Of a stretch of 25,829 nucleotides of DNA, positions 14,272 to 22,590 are shown in pieces (within the stretch, counting starts at the first letter, position 1; each line of letters starts with the position of its first letter). The stretch is taken from assembly GCA_900544105.1 (NCBI GenBank), contig UQUC01000024.1, positions 1-25,829 on the forward strand. Direction: 5' to 3'. Under the pieces are notes generated by a model. It saw only the letters and a list, made by a program, of their open reading frames with translations, did no database searches and was not told where the DNA came from. The translations under genes were made by a program, and so were the position numbers. Source of the stretch: an uncultured Oscillibacter sp. GTDB lineage: Bacteria; Bacillota; Clostridia; Oscillospirales; Oscillospiraceae.

Positions 14272-15244
14272 AATGCACTGCCACACTCGCCACAGCGACG
14301 GGACCTTTCTGGTCCCACAGCTGATAGAAAGTGTGGCTGCCTATGGATATGCGGGTCTGGCGCTGACTGACCACAACGCCGTAACCGGACTGCTGGAGGT
14401 CACGGAGGAACTGCAGCGGAAAAACAACTGTCTGGTGCTGCCCGGTATTGAGTGGACTACCTTTTACGGCCATTTGTTGGTCATCGGCTGCGACCGCTTC
14501 GTAGACTGGCGCTTTGTAACGCCGGACACCATTGACGAAGCCCTGCAGGAGATCCGGGCCGCAGGTGGCATCGCCGGCGTGGCCCACCCCTGTGAGGTTG
14601 GATCTCCGCTGATGTGCGGCTGTAATTGGGAATTTCGGGTCAAACGCTGGGATCTGATGGATTATGTGGAGATCTGGTCAGGTCCCGATCCTCACGCCTC
14701 CGCCAAGAACGGCCTTGCCATGCCCTGGTACGACGCACTTTTAAATCAGGGCTACCATTTGGCTATTTCAGCCGGACGCGACTGGCACGGCCCCGACAAG
14801 CCCGGCCAGATCCCTCTGCTGACCGCTACCTATCTTGGTATTGACGGAGATGTTACAATAGAGAATGCCAAGGCTGCCATCCGCGCCGGACGAACCTATG
14901 TCACCACGGGTCCAACCGTGGATGTTACTCTGAAGCAGGAAAACCGGATCTACAGCCTGGGCCAAACCGCACATCCCGGTCCCGCCTCTGTTTCCGTGCG
15001 GATCGGCATGGAGGAACGAAGCAGCGTTTGGACTCACAATGAAATCACACCTCAGTCCATCCGGCTGGTACACAATGGAAAAATCTTGGCTGAACAGCCC
15101 TACAACGGTAAGCCTGTGGATTTTTCCGTAAGCTTGGTACCCGGCTGGCTTCGGGTGGAGGTATACGGAACGGCACTTGACCGTCCAGCGGATTCCATTG
15201 CACTGACAAGCCCTATTTATTCGGCGGACCTGCGGGATGAATGA
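14249..15244 (+). CDS. PHP-domain metallohydrolase (CehA/McbA family)
   Basis: 331 residues. The PHP metal site begins FEMHCHTRHSDG (HxH), followed by LALTDHNAVTG, LPGIEWTTFYGHLLVIG, GGIAGVAHPCE and SAGRDWHG, in the order of PHP phosphoesterases. A C-terminal beta-rich region (about 230-325) resembles the CehA type. The start chosen is the ATG at 14249 with AGGTGAG upstream; a GTG at 14240 in frame is less likely because it lies inside that SD. The family hydrolyses phosphoesters or other esters with divalent metals. It overlaps the preceding beta-sandwich ORF. A phosphatase or phosphodiesterase acting after import is plausible. Confidence 0.87.
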   Translation: MLKYRPFEMHCHTRHSDGTFLVPQLIESVAAYGYAGLALTDHNAVTGLLEVTEELQRKNNCLVLPGIEWTTFYGHLLVIGCDRFVDWRFVTPDTIDEALQEIRAAGGIAGVAHPCEVGSPLMCGCNWEFRVKRWDLMDYVEIWSGPDPHASAKNGLAMPWYDALLNQGYHLAISAGRDWHGPDKPGQIPLLTATYLGIDGDVTIENAKAAIRAGRTYVTTGPTVDVTLKQENRIYSLGQTAHPGPASVSVRIGMEERSSVWTHNEITPQSIRLVHNGKILAEQPYNGKPVDFSVSLVPGWLRVEVYGTALDRPADSIALTSPIYSADLRDE

Positions 15245-15263
15245 ACCAAGGAGGAAATCAAGC

Positions 15264-16628
15264 ATGAAACTGACAGTCATCGGAGGCGGCGGTGTCCGCT
15301 CCATGTTCCTGGCAAAGAGCATTGCCCAGAAAGCGGCGGAACTCCATATCACTGAACTGGTGTTCATGGATAACGATGGGGAAAAACTGCGGATTTACGG
15401 CGGTCTGGCCGCGCATGTCTCCCGGATGCTCAATCCGGAGCTGAAATTCCGGTTGACCACGGATGCCGTAGACGCCGTGAAAGATGCCGACTATATCATC
15501 ACCACGATTCGAGTGGGCGGCGATCACATGCGGGTGCGGGAGGAGCGCATCGCCTTGGCCAACGGTGTGCTGGGACAGGAAACCACCGGCGCTGCCGGTC
15601 TCTCCTTTGCCATGCGCTCCGTTCCGGCATTGGCAGAGTATTGCGAACTGATTCGTCAATATGCCAAGCCAACCGTGAAGGTTTTCAACTTTACAAATCC
15701 CGCCGGCGTTGTCTCTCAGACTCTGCGAGATATGGGCTATGACTTCACCTATGGGATCTGCGATGCCCCCAGCGGCATGCTGCACCAATTTGCGGACCTC
15801 TACGGTGTATCTGCGGATCGGATCGTAGGCGAATGCTACGGTCTGAACCATCTCTCCTTTTTCCGCTCCATCAAAATTGACGGCAAGGAGATCATGCCGG
15901 AACTGATTAGCCGGGACGACGCCTATCGTGAAACAGATATGCGCTTTTTCGGCAAGGATCTACTGGAACATATGGGCTGCGTGCTTAACGAATATCTTTA
16001 CTATTTCTATTATCGGGAACAGGCTGTCAGCAATATTCTCCACGCCCCTCAGACCCGCGGCGAAGTCATCGAGGACATCAATCGTCAAATGACGGCAGAA
16101 CTTTCCAAAATGGATATTGAAAACGACTTTGAAAGCTGCCTGAAGTGCTTTGAAAAGTGGTACGGCCGTCGGGAAGACGCTTACATGGCCAACGAGACCG
16201 GTATTCACCGCAATAAGGCGTGGACCTTCGATGTGTTTGCCCCTGATGCCGGCGGCTATGCCGGCGTGGCTCTGCGTTTCATTGATATTGTGGAGTCCGG
16301 CAAAGCGGGCAGCATGATCCTCTGCGCTCCCAACCAAGGAGCCATCCCCGGCTTGCGGGATAACGACATTGTAGAGATCACCTGCGACATCGCGCCTGAC
16401 AGCTGTACGCCTCATAAGGTCACGGATGGCGACGAGCGGGCGTTGGAACTGATCCGCCGGGTAAAAGCCTATGAGCGGCTGGCATCTAAAGCTATCCGAG
16501 AAAAAAGCCGGACGGCCGCCATTGACTGCCTGACCCTTCATCCTCTGGTGAATTCCTATTCGCTGGCCGTGAAACTGGTGGATTCCTACATTGCGCTGAA
16601 TACGGGATATAGTGATGGTTGGAAGTAA
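15264..16628 (+). CDS. Glycoside hydrolase family 4 (NAD- and metal-dependent)
   Basis: 454 residues. The N-terminal dinucleotide motif is LTVIGGGGVRSMFL. Family landmarks follow: FNFTNPAG, then GICDAPSG with the metal-ligand Cys, then GLNHLSFF with the metal-ligand His, and a Tyr-rich NEYLYYFYYRE. GH4 enzymes cleave alpha- or beta-glycosides, often phosphorylated, by NAD-dependent oxidation at C3 and need Mn2+. ATG at 15264 has AAGGAGG upstream. The gene lies between the PHP protein and the PfkB kinase and overlaps the kinase start. Bond and sugar specificity cannot be assigned from sequence. Confidence 0.92.
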   Translation: MKLTVIGGGGVRSMFLAKSIAQKAAELHITELVFMDNDGEKLRIYGGLAAHVSRMLNPELKFRLTTDAVDAVKDADYIITTIRVGGDHMRVREERIALANGVLGQETTGAAGLSFAMRSVPALAEYCELIRQYAKPTVKVFNFTNPAGVVSQTLRDMGYDFTYGICDAPSGMLHQFADLYGVSADRIVGECYGLNHLSFFRSIKIDGKEIMPELISRDDAYRETDMRFFGKDLLEHMGCVLNEYLYYFYYREQAVSNILHAPQTRGEVIEDINRQMTAELSKMDIENDFESCLKCFEKWYGRREDAYMANETGIHRNKAWTFDVFAPDAGGYAGVALRFIDIVESGKAGSMILCAPNQGAIPGLRDNDIVEITCDIAPDSCTPHKVTDGDERALELIRRVKAYERLASKAIREKSRTAAIDCLTLHPLVNSYSLAVKLVDSYIALNTGYSDGWK

Positions 16629-17541
16629 GACGTTTATCTCCGGCGCCGCTAATGTAAATATTGACCTGTTTTTCTCAGGTCTGCCCCGGCTGCCGGAAGA
16701 AGGGCAGGAACTTTATTCAAAGGGATTTTCCCTGCAAATGGGCGGCGGACTGCCCGCCACCCTTATCAATCTGGGGCGCTTAGGCATACCTGTGCGTATC
16801 CAGACAGGGCTGGGAAAGGATATGTTCTCTCGTTTTGCACGGGATGCCTTTGAGTCCGCCGGTGTAACTCCCTTTAACCTCTGCCCCCAGACGGATGCGA
16901 TTCCCCTGAATATCTCCGTCGCTATGCTGACGCCGGGCGACCGAACCTTCTGCTCCTATTCTGATGGTTTTCCGGTGACGGATACGGTATTAGAGCAGGT
17001 CTACGCAGACTCCAAGGGAGCGTCCATCTGCGCCATGGATCTTCGATTCCCGGAAGTCTACCGGCAGCTGCATCAGGAGGGAACTCTTCTGACGCTGGAT
17101 ACTGGCTGGGACGATGAGATGTCCATCGAAAAATACCGGCCCATGTTGGAATTGGCAGATTTCTACACACCGAACCAGAAGGAAGCGCTGAAAATCACCG
17201 GCACAAACACGCCGGAGGAGGCTGCCCGGGTGTTGAGTGAATTTTTCCAGAAAGTGGTGATAAAGCTGGATGCTTCCGGCTGTCTCATTCAGGAAAACGG
17301 CGTGCAGCAGGTGATCCCTGTAATCCCGGAATATGTACATCAGGACTCCACCGGCGCGGGCGACGCCTTTTTGGCCGGTTTCCTGTATGGTCTCTATCAT
17401 GACTGCTCTCTGGCTGAATGTGTGTTGTACGGCAACATCACCGGCGGCAAATGCGTCACCGCAGTAGGCTGCCTGACAGCCTACTGCACAGAAGCGGAGC
17501 TGTTGGAAAAGGCTGCACGCTACCGCAGTCTGCTTCCCTGA
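16615..17541 (+). CDS. PfkB-family carbohydrate kinase
   Basis: 308 residues. The ribokinase fold is indicated by the N-terminal substrate region (ANVNIDLFFSGLPRLPEEGQ then MGGGLPATLINLGRLG), IQTGLGKDMFSRF, TPNQKEAL, VVIKLDASGCLI and the catalytic anion-hole motif DSTGAGDAFLAGFLYG near residue 243. It phosphorylates a sugar or sugar-like alcohol with ATP. The start overlaps the end of the GH4 gene by 14 bp, either at ATG 16615 or the preceding GTG 16612; the SD is weak, suggesting coupling. As the last clear gene of the operon, it probably phosphorylates the sugar released by the glycosidase. Substrate unknown. Confidence 0.9.
   Translation: MVGSKTFISGAANVNIDLFFSGLPRLPEEGQELYSKGFSLQMGGGLPATLINLGRLGIPVRIQTGLGKDMFSRFARDAFESAGVTPFNLCPQTDAIPLNISVAMLTPGDRTFCSYSDGFPVTDTVLEQVYADSKGASICAMDLRFPEVYRQLHQEGTLLTLDTGWDDEMSIEKYRPMLELADFYTPNQKEALKITGTNTPEEAARVLSEFFQKVVIKLDASGCLIQENGVQQVIPVIPEYVHQDSTGAGDAFLAGFLYGLYHDCSLAECVLYGNITGGKCVTAVGCLTAYCTEAELLEKAARYRSLLP
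17461..17487 (+). repeat. 10-bp perfect inverted repeat inside the PfkB gene
   Basis: GCAGTAGGCT (17461-17470) and AGCCTACTGC (17478-17487) with a seven-base loop, near the 3' end of the coding sequence. It could slow ribosomes or affect mRNA decay; it may also be chance. Confidence 0.4.
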
Positions 17542-17654
17542 CACAAAGAAAAACGCACACCACGAGAATTTTTCACGCCAGAGATCATACCGGTGTGGAC
17601 CGCAAGGCTGTCAATGGGGCCACTCCTTCCCAATGCCTGTACCGAGAGATCAAA

Positions 17655-17807
17655 ATGGGATCATCGGATACCATGATGAATCTCTCAAAGTCAGACTGTA
17701 TTTCAAGAAACATCATTCGCATGGCTAAGCGGGCATACGGCATATGCTTTGAGCAGTCGGTGACAGTGGTATATCATATTCAGGCAGTCTGCAAACCTAA
17801 AAAATAG
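17655..17807 (+). CDS. Doubtful 50-residue ORF at operon end
   Basis: An open frame from ATG 17655 to a TAG at 17805-17807. The stop lies within the left arm of the operon terminator. Upstream there is only GAGAGAT as a weak SD. The predicted peptide starts MGSSDTMMNLSKSDC and ends VCKPKK; I recognise no family. Codon choice (AGA, ATA, TCA, TCG) looks less like the neighbouring genes. The 113 bases between the PfkB gene and this ORF hold nothing clear. It may be a gene remnant or non-coding 3' UTR. Confidence 0.2.
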   Translation: MGSSDTMMNLSKSDCISRNIIRMAKRAYGICFEQSVTVVYHIQAVCKPKK

Positions 17808-17849
17808 CGCCTGCCGCAGGAAATTGTCTTGCGGCAGGCGCTATTTTTT
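17799..17849 (+). terminator. Bidirectional terminator of the plus-strand operon
   Basis: A perfect 20-bp stem (17799-17818 with 17830-17849) including the A-run and the T-run, with an 11-base loop. U-tracts are available on both strands. It ends the ten-gene operon and can also stop minus-strand read-through from the convergent sugar ABC operon. Confidence 0.95.
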
Positions 17850-17904
17850 ATATCAGGTAAGACGATGTTTTTCCCATCCGTCTGATTCAACAGGAGAAGC
17901 TGCA

Positions 17905-17984
17905 CAAAAAAGACATGGTTTGCAGACTCCGTCAGAATAAAGTTGTGGGATATACCCTCCTGAATGAAGAGAGCAAACCATGTC
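17905..17984 (-). terminator. Long-loop terminator after the minus-strand ABC operon
   Basis: A 12-bp perfect inverted repeat, GACATGGTTTGC/GCAAACCATGTC (17912-17923 and 17973-17984), with 49 bases between the arms. On the minus strand the second arm is followed by TTTTTT (17906-17911). It lies 105 bp after the ATPase gene stop. The loop holds a small GGG/CCC hairpin. The intervening 17985-18088 shows a 35-codon plus-strand frame without an SD, which I do not call as a gene. Confidence 0.65.
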
Positions 17985-18088
17985 CAAAATTATGCAATTC
18001 AGCGCAAAACAGCCAACAATCCAATCAAAAACGCCGTTCTTTCCGCTAATCAACGAAATATATAACTATACACGGGGGCGACCGTAAA

Positions 18089-19276
18089 TTATTTCTCAAG
18101 CCATTCCAGGTTTTTCTTGGTATTCCGGTCGAAAAGATGGGCCATAGCGCCGTTGAAGGTAAAGGCGATGGGGCTGCCGATGGTAAACGCGGAGGTGCTT
18201 TCCAGCTCCGTGGTGGGAACGATCATAATGGTATCGCTGCCGCAAGCGCTGACGTGGAGATGGACGGCGCTGCCCATCATCTCGCTGACGTCCACGGTGC
18301 CGTGGATCATGGAACTCTCATCACCGCTGAGGATCAGGTGCTCAGGCCGGACGCCCAGCGTGATGGGGCCGGCTGCCGCGCCGTTGGCCTTCAGCTTGGC
18401 TTGCTTTTCCTCCGGCAGGGTCACCTTGGCGCCGTCCAGCACCACGGCATACTGCCCGTCCTCCAGCACCAGCTCGGCATCGTAGAAGTTCATCTGAGGC
18501 ATGCCGATGAAGCCGGCCACAAACAGGTTCGCGGGGTGGTTAAAGACCTCCTGCGGCGTGCCGATCTGCTGGATGACGCCGTCCTTCATGATGACGATGC
18601 GGTCGCCCAGAGTCATGGCCTCCGTCTGGTCGTGGGTCACGTAGATAAAGGTGGTGTTGATGCGCTGGCGCAGCTTGATCAGCTCTGCCCGCATCTGGTT
18701 GCGGAGCTTGGCGTCCAGGTTAGACAAAGGCTCGTCCATCAGCAGGACCTTCGGCTCCCGGACGATGGCACGGCCGATGGCCACGCGCTGACGCTGGCCG
18801 CCGGAGAGGGCCTTGGGCTTGCGGTCCAGATACTCCGTGATGTCCAGGATCTCCGCCGCCTGCTCCACCCGCTGATCGATCTCAGCCTTGTCCATTTTCC
18901 GCAGCTTCAGGGGGAAGGCGATGTTCTCTCGAACGGTCATGTGGGGGTACAGGGCGTAGTTCTGGAACACCATGGAGATGTCCCGGTCCTTGGGGGCCAC
19001 ATCGTTCATCAGTTGGCCGCCGATGTACAGCTCGCCGCCGGAGATCTCCTCCAGACCGGCCACCATCCGCAGGGTGGTGGACTTGCCGCAGCCGGAGGGT
19101 CCAACCAGCACGATGAATTCCTTGTCCTGAATGTGCAGGTTGAAGTTGTCAACGGCCAGAACGCCCTCCTCCGTGATCTGGAGGTTGGTCTTTTTCTCCG
19201 GCTCGCCCTTCTTCTTTTTCTTAGGCTCCTGATGGGGATAGACCTTCTTGATATTCTTTAAAATGACTTCTGCCAT
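18089..19276 (-). CDS. Carbohydrate ABC importer ATP-binding protein (UgpC/MsmK/MalK class)
   Basis: 395 residues. Walker A GPSGCGKST is at 59-67, then MVFQNYALYPHMTV, LSGGQRQRVAIGRAI, VLLMDEPLSNLDAKLR and VTHDQTEAMTLGDRIV. A lysine-rich insert at about residues 14-38 lies before the usual beta strand; similar inserts occur in clostridial homologues. The C-terminal TOBE/MalK-type domain begins around residue 250 (GFIGMPQMNF) and includes LGVRPEHL. It is the last gene of the LacI-linked operon and would energise the permeases at 20306 and 22631; such ATPases often serve several sugar importers. Confidence 0.95.
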   Translation of the reverse strand: MAEVILKNIKKVYPHQEPKKKKKGEPEKKTNLQITEEGVLAVDNFNLHIQDKEFIVLVGPSGCGKSTTLRMVAGLEEISGGELYIGGQLMNDVAPKDRDISMVFQNYALYPHMTVRENIAFPLKLRKMDKAEIDQRVEQAAEILDITEYLDRKPKALSGGQRQRVAIGRAIVREPKVLLMDEPLSNLDAKLRNQMRAELIKLRQRINTTFIYVTHDQTEAMTLGDRIVIMKDGVIQQIGTPQEVFNHPANLFVAGFIGMPQMNFYDAELVLEDGQYAVVLDGAKVTLPEEKQAKLKANGAAAGPITLGVRPEHLILSGDESSMIHGTVDVSEMMGSAVHLHVSACGSDTIMIVPTTELESTSAFTIGSPIAFTFNGAMAHLFDRNTKKNLEWLEK

Positions 19277-19288
19277 GGTGTGTTCCTC

Positions 19289-20305
19289 CTATTCGTTTTC
19301 AGATGCCGAAAGATACCGGACGTCCAAGGCACCGTTGGGGCCGACGGTAAACCGCAGGGCCTCATGGGGCGGGATCTGCATACCGGGGACCGGGGGACAG
19401 TCCGAAAAATACAGGGCTGCCCCATGATCTGCCAGCAGCTTCATGGTGTCCGGATGAGCGCTGTTGTAGCGACGGTCGCTGGACGCGCAGCAGACCACTG
19501 CGGTGGGATGGATCAATTCGGCCAGCGCTTCGTCGGCGCCGTCTTTTTGTCCGTGGTGTCCCACTTTGAACAGGTCCGCCCGCAGGTCCGCGGGATCAAT
19601 GCCGTCATAGCCCGTCACATTGGTATCACCCGGCAGCAAAATCCGGGTACCCCGGTAATTCAGCCGCAGGATGAGACTGTAGTTGTTCATGCGGGCATCC
19701 AGCGCGTCCAACCGTTGGAGGAACGTACTGCAAACGTTTGCACTATTATACAACGCATTTATTTCGTCCGCAAGTGCCAACTGTTTTTTTGTAGAGGGTG
19801 ACAGGAACTGAACGGCCAAATCTGGCGTAATCACCAATTCCTGACCACTTTTCGGTGTAAGAATGGTTCCACCGTGGTCCTCTACCAGAGCACAGAGGGT
19901 GCCATAGTCATTCAGAGCCTGCATGAATTTGCTTTCGGAGAGGTTTCTCGCCACGGAACCGTCCAGAGGCCGGAGGGATCGGTAAAGATCCGGCGGCAGC
20001 GTTTGCCACAGCACCGCTGGAGGGGCGATCCGGGCTGCCCGAAGGAGACCGCAGAGATGATCCTCATGGATGTGGGTGCTGACGGCCAGATCCAGACGGC
20101 GGATCCCCCGCTTTTCCAGATATTCCTCAATGCGGATCCGACCGGAGGATCGGTCCGCGAATTCGCTGTCCTCAGCGCTGCCGCCGTCGATCAGGGCGGT
20201 AAATACGCCGTCAGGCTTGGAGGGATCCGGGCTTTCCAGAAGAATGGCCTCGCCGTAGCCCACATTTACAAAAGTAACTGTTAACTTCTTCTCTTTCATA
20301 AGCAT
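19289..20305 (-). CDS. Metallo-beta-lactamase-fold hydrolase (ComEC C-terminal-like)
   Basis: 338 residues. The N-terminus TVTFVNVGYGEAILLE and the metal motif STHIHEDHLCGLL (HxHxDH) are typical of MBL-fold enzymes close to the ComEC/Rec2 C-terminal domain. ILLPGDTN and FKVGHHGQKDGADEAL give later metal ligands, and NSAHPDTMKLL is also family-like. No signal peptide or TM segment is seen, so it is probably cytoplasmic. Its ATG directly follows the TAA of the upstream permease gene, so it is in the operon; 12 bp separate it from the ATPase gene. The substrate is unknown; a sugar lactone or phosphodiester is possible. Confidence 0.85.
   Translation of the reverse strand: MLMKEKKLTVTFVNVGYGEAILLESPDPSKPDGVFTALIDGGSAEDSEFADRSSGRIRIEEYLEKRGIRRLDLAVSTHIHEDHLCGLLRAARIAPPAVLWQTLPPDLYRSLRPLDGSVARNLSESKFMQALNDYGTLCALVEDHGGTILTPKSGQELVITPDLAVQFLSPSTKKQLALADEINALYNSANVCSTFLQRLDALDARMNNYSLILRLNYRGTRILLPGDTNVTGYDGIDPADLRADLFKVGHHGQKDGADEALAELIHPTAVVCCASSDRRYNSAHPDTMKLLADHGAALYFSDCPPVPGMQIPPHEALRFTVGPNGALDVRYLSASENE
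19729..19742. promoter_or_regulatory. Perfect LacI-type palindrome inside the MBL gene
   Basis: TGCAAACGTTTGCA, a perfect 14-bp palindrome with the central CG typical of LacI/GalR or CcpA operators. It lies within the MBL coding sequence, about 560 bp from its start. It could be an auxiliary operator or chance. It resembles the site at 24821-24838. Confidence 0.4.
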
Positions 20306-21202
20306 TTACGAAATCGCACGTTTGATGTACACACTGGAAAGCAGCAGGACCAGAACGGTCATCACGATGGCGCCCGCGCTGCCAAATCCGAAGTCCAGGG
20401 ACTTGATACCGTAGTTGTAGAGGTACTGAGTAATGGTGGAGGTGCTGTTGGCGGGACCGCCGCCGGTAAGGACGTTGACCTTCTCAAACAGGCGGAAGGT
20501 ATCGATGGTACGCAGCAGGGCACACAGAGCCAGGCTATTCTTGATGTTGGGAATGGTTACATACCAGAACTGCTGGAAAGTCCCTGCACCATCGATCCGG
20601 GCCGCCTCGTACTGCCCTTCCGGTACGGATTGCAGCGAGGCAAACAGCAGTAAGAATACAAAAGGTGTATTCTGCCACACGTCAATTACCAAGATGGTAC
20701 CAAAAGCCGTTTTTGTGTCTAAGAACCAGTTATACCAAGGCAGTCCCAAACTTTCTAGGAACTGATTGATGATGCCATAGTTGGAGGAAAGCATCATTCG
20801 CCAGCTCAGAGCTACCGTGACCGCAGGCAGCAGATACGGTAGGAGCAGCAAAGTGCGCATGATTTTCTGGCCCCGCTTCAGGCTATTGATGAAAACCGCC
20901 ACAAGCAGGCCCAAGCCCATTTCCAAAATCACAGCTAAGATGGTAAACTTGATGGTATTCAGCACCGCTTGGCGGAAATAATCGTTTTTGAAAAGCTTGA
21001 TGTAATTTTTGAAAAGGATAAAAGAGGCTTTATCCGTTCCTTTCAGGTAATTGTAATCGGTAAAGCTGTAGATCAAAGTAAAAATCAGGGGATATGCGGT
21101 CATAATGATCAAAATGATCATTGTGGGTGTCAGCATCTCTACGCCAAACCGTTTGGTCTGGGAATCGGCTGACCGTAATCTCGCGGTTGCGTTTTTTCTC
21201 AT
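20306..21202 (-). CDS. Carbohydrate ABC importer permease (MalF/UgpA class)
   Basis: 298 residues with about six TM segments, the first near 24-45 (MLTPTMIILIIMTAYPLIFT). The coupling loop reads YEAARIDGAGTFQQFWYVTIPN near residue 199, as in CUT1 sugar permeases. The ATG is preceded by GAGG at about eight bases. It is separated from the binding protein gene by 128 bp that contains a GC-rich hairpin. Its stop codon abuts the start of the MBL gene. Confidence 0.94.
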   Translation of the reverse strand: MRKNATARLRSADSQTKRFGVEMLTPTMIILIIMTAYPLIFTLIYSFTDYNYLKGTDKASFILFKNYIKLFKNDYFRQAVLNTIKFTILAVILEMGLGLLVAVFINSLKRGQKIMRTLLLLPYLLPAVTVALSWRMMLSSNYGIINQFLESLGLPWYNWFLDTKTAFGTILVIDVWQNTPFVFLLLFASLQSVPEGQYEAARIDGAGTFQQFWYVTIPNIKNSLALCALLRTIDTFRLFEKVNVLTGGGPANSTSTITQYLYNYGIKSLDFGFGSAGAIVMTVLVLLLSSVYIKRAIS

Positions 21203-21269
21203 AACAGCGGCCTCACATTTCTGGAGCGTTAGGGAAATTTCTTTATTCTGAAAAAATCATTTGAATGGT

Positions 21270-21294
21270 GGGGCCGGGCGCTGTGCCCGGCCCC
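21270..21294 (-). repeat. Intercistronic hairpin between binding protein and permease genes
   Basis: GGGGCCGGGC (21270-21279) and GCCCGGCCCC (21285-21294) form a perfect 10-bp stem with a five-base loop and no U-tract. Such structures often protect upstream binding-protein mRNA from 3' decay and so raise its level above that of the permeases. The role here is inferred from position. Confidence 0.6.
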
Positions 21295-21330
21295 TCCAGT
21301 CAGAGTTTAAAGAAGATACTAAAAAGGAGA

Positions 21331-22590
21331 TTAGCCGTTCATCAGTTCGACCAGCTGAGTCTGGGCATCAGCCAAGCCCTTGTCGATGGTCTTGGTGCCC
21401 TGAATGATGTTATCCATCTCAGTACCCAGGATATTGGTGAACTGGGTCCACTCAGCGATCACGGGACGATACACACCAGTCTGGAGGGCAGCACAAACAG
21501 TCTCGTACTGGGGATAAGTAGCCAGAACATCCTTATTCAAGAGGCAACTGGTACGGCAAGGAACGCCGCCCACCTGAATGGAATCCAACTGGACCTCAGG
21601 ACTCATAACATACTTAAGCAGTTCCAGAGCCAGATCCTTGTGGGGAGCATTGTTGGGAATACCGATGCACCATACGCCGTACATAGAGGTGTTCTTGGGG
21701 GTATCAGAATCGTTGAGCTTGGTGGGGATCACAGTGTAGTTCGCGTTGGTATCAGCAGTGGGGACATACCAGCCGGGCCAAGCCTGACCCAGAGCGGCGG
21801 TGCCACCGTCGATGGCAGCAACGATATCATCCTTATCCATGGTGCCACCCAAAGCGTACAGATCCAGATATTCCTGCATAGCGGCCTTGAACTCGGGAGT
21901 GTCAACGGTGGGCTGATTGTTCTCATCGATGACCCAGCCGCCATGGACCAGCAGGTGGGGGATAAAATCAGAAACAATGTTATCAGCAGAACCGCCACGA
22001 ATCAGGAAGCCTGTTTTGCCAGCGTCCTTGGTTTTCTGAGCAATGGTTTTCAGATCTTCAAAGGTAGTGATGTCCTCGGGAGCGTAGCCAGCGTCTGCGA
22101 TCAGCTGCTTGTTGTACAGCATAACGGTCACGTTGCCAAAGAAAGGCGCCAGATAAATGTTGTTGTCCACTTTACAAATGGTGGTGGTAGCAGGAATAAT
22201 GTCGTCATCGAAGCTGTAACCCATATCGCTCAGGTTGGCCAGGACGCCATTCTCGGTGAACTCAGCCATCCAGGAGCCGTCCACCATGCACAGGTCATAA
22301 GCACCGGTAGAGTTTACAGCGTCAAGGGCGATGCCAGTGTGCAGATCGTCAAAGGACAGCTCCTGAACATCGATCTTCACATTATGTTCAGCCTCAAAAT
22401 CAGGGAGAGAGGCTTTCAGGGCTTCGGCATAGGTGCCGCCACGCAGGATCAGCGTCATTTTGGTGGGTTCGGCGGAGGTATTGTCAGCGGGAGTATTGCT
22501 GTCAGAGGGAGTCTCGGTCTTACCGCCGCCGCAAGCGACCAGAGACAGGGACATAGCCAGTGCCAGAATCAGGGACAACGCTTTTTTCAT
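21331..22590 (-). CDS. Carbohydrate ABC importer substrate-binding lipoprotein (family 1)
   Basis: 419 residues. The signal peptide MKKALSLILALAMSLSLVAC ends in a lipobox LVAC; a Thr/Ser/Asn-rich linker follows the Cys. The mature protein is a two-lobe binding protein, opening TKMTLILRGGTYAEALKASL, with FEAEHNVKIDV and APFFGNVTVMLYNKQLI typical of family 1 sugar-binding proteins. Aromatic residues such as WPGWY around residue 270 could stack on sugar rings. ATG at 22588-22590 has GGAGG upstream. It is the second gene of the operon. Ligand unknown. Confidence 0.93.
   Translation of the reverse strand: MKKALSLILALAMSLSLVACGGGKTETPSDSNTPADNTSAEPTKMTLILRGGTYAEALKASLPDFEAEHNVKIDVQELSFDDLHTGIALDAVNSTGAYDLCMVDGSWMAEFTENGVLANLSDMGYSFDDDIIPATTTICKVDNNIYLAPFFGNVTVMLYNKQLIADAGYAPEDITTFEDLKTIAQKTKDAGKTGFLIRGGSADNIVSDFIPHLLVHGGWVIDENNQPTVDTPEFKAAMQEYLDLYALGGTMDKDDIVAAIDGGTAALGQAWPGWYVPTADTNANYTVIPTKLNDSDTPKNTSMYGVWCIGIPNNAPHKDLALELLKYVMSPEVQLDSIQVGGVPCRTSCLLNKDVLATYPQYETVCAALQTGVYRPVIAEWTQFTNILGTEMDNIIQGTKTIDKGLADAQTQLVELMNG

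Noticed and set aside
17980..18087. Plus-strand 35-codon frame beginning MSKIMQFSAKQPTIQS
   Set aside because: Considered as a transposase remnant. Its start lies within the arm of the minus-strand terminator and it has no SD, so it is probably fortuitous.
18137..19261. Long plus-strand open frame (374 codons) opposite the UgpC-type ATPase
   Set aside because: Antisense to a gene with all ABC motifs; composition (His, Gln, Leu, Gly, Asp rich) is that of a shadow frame, with no SD.
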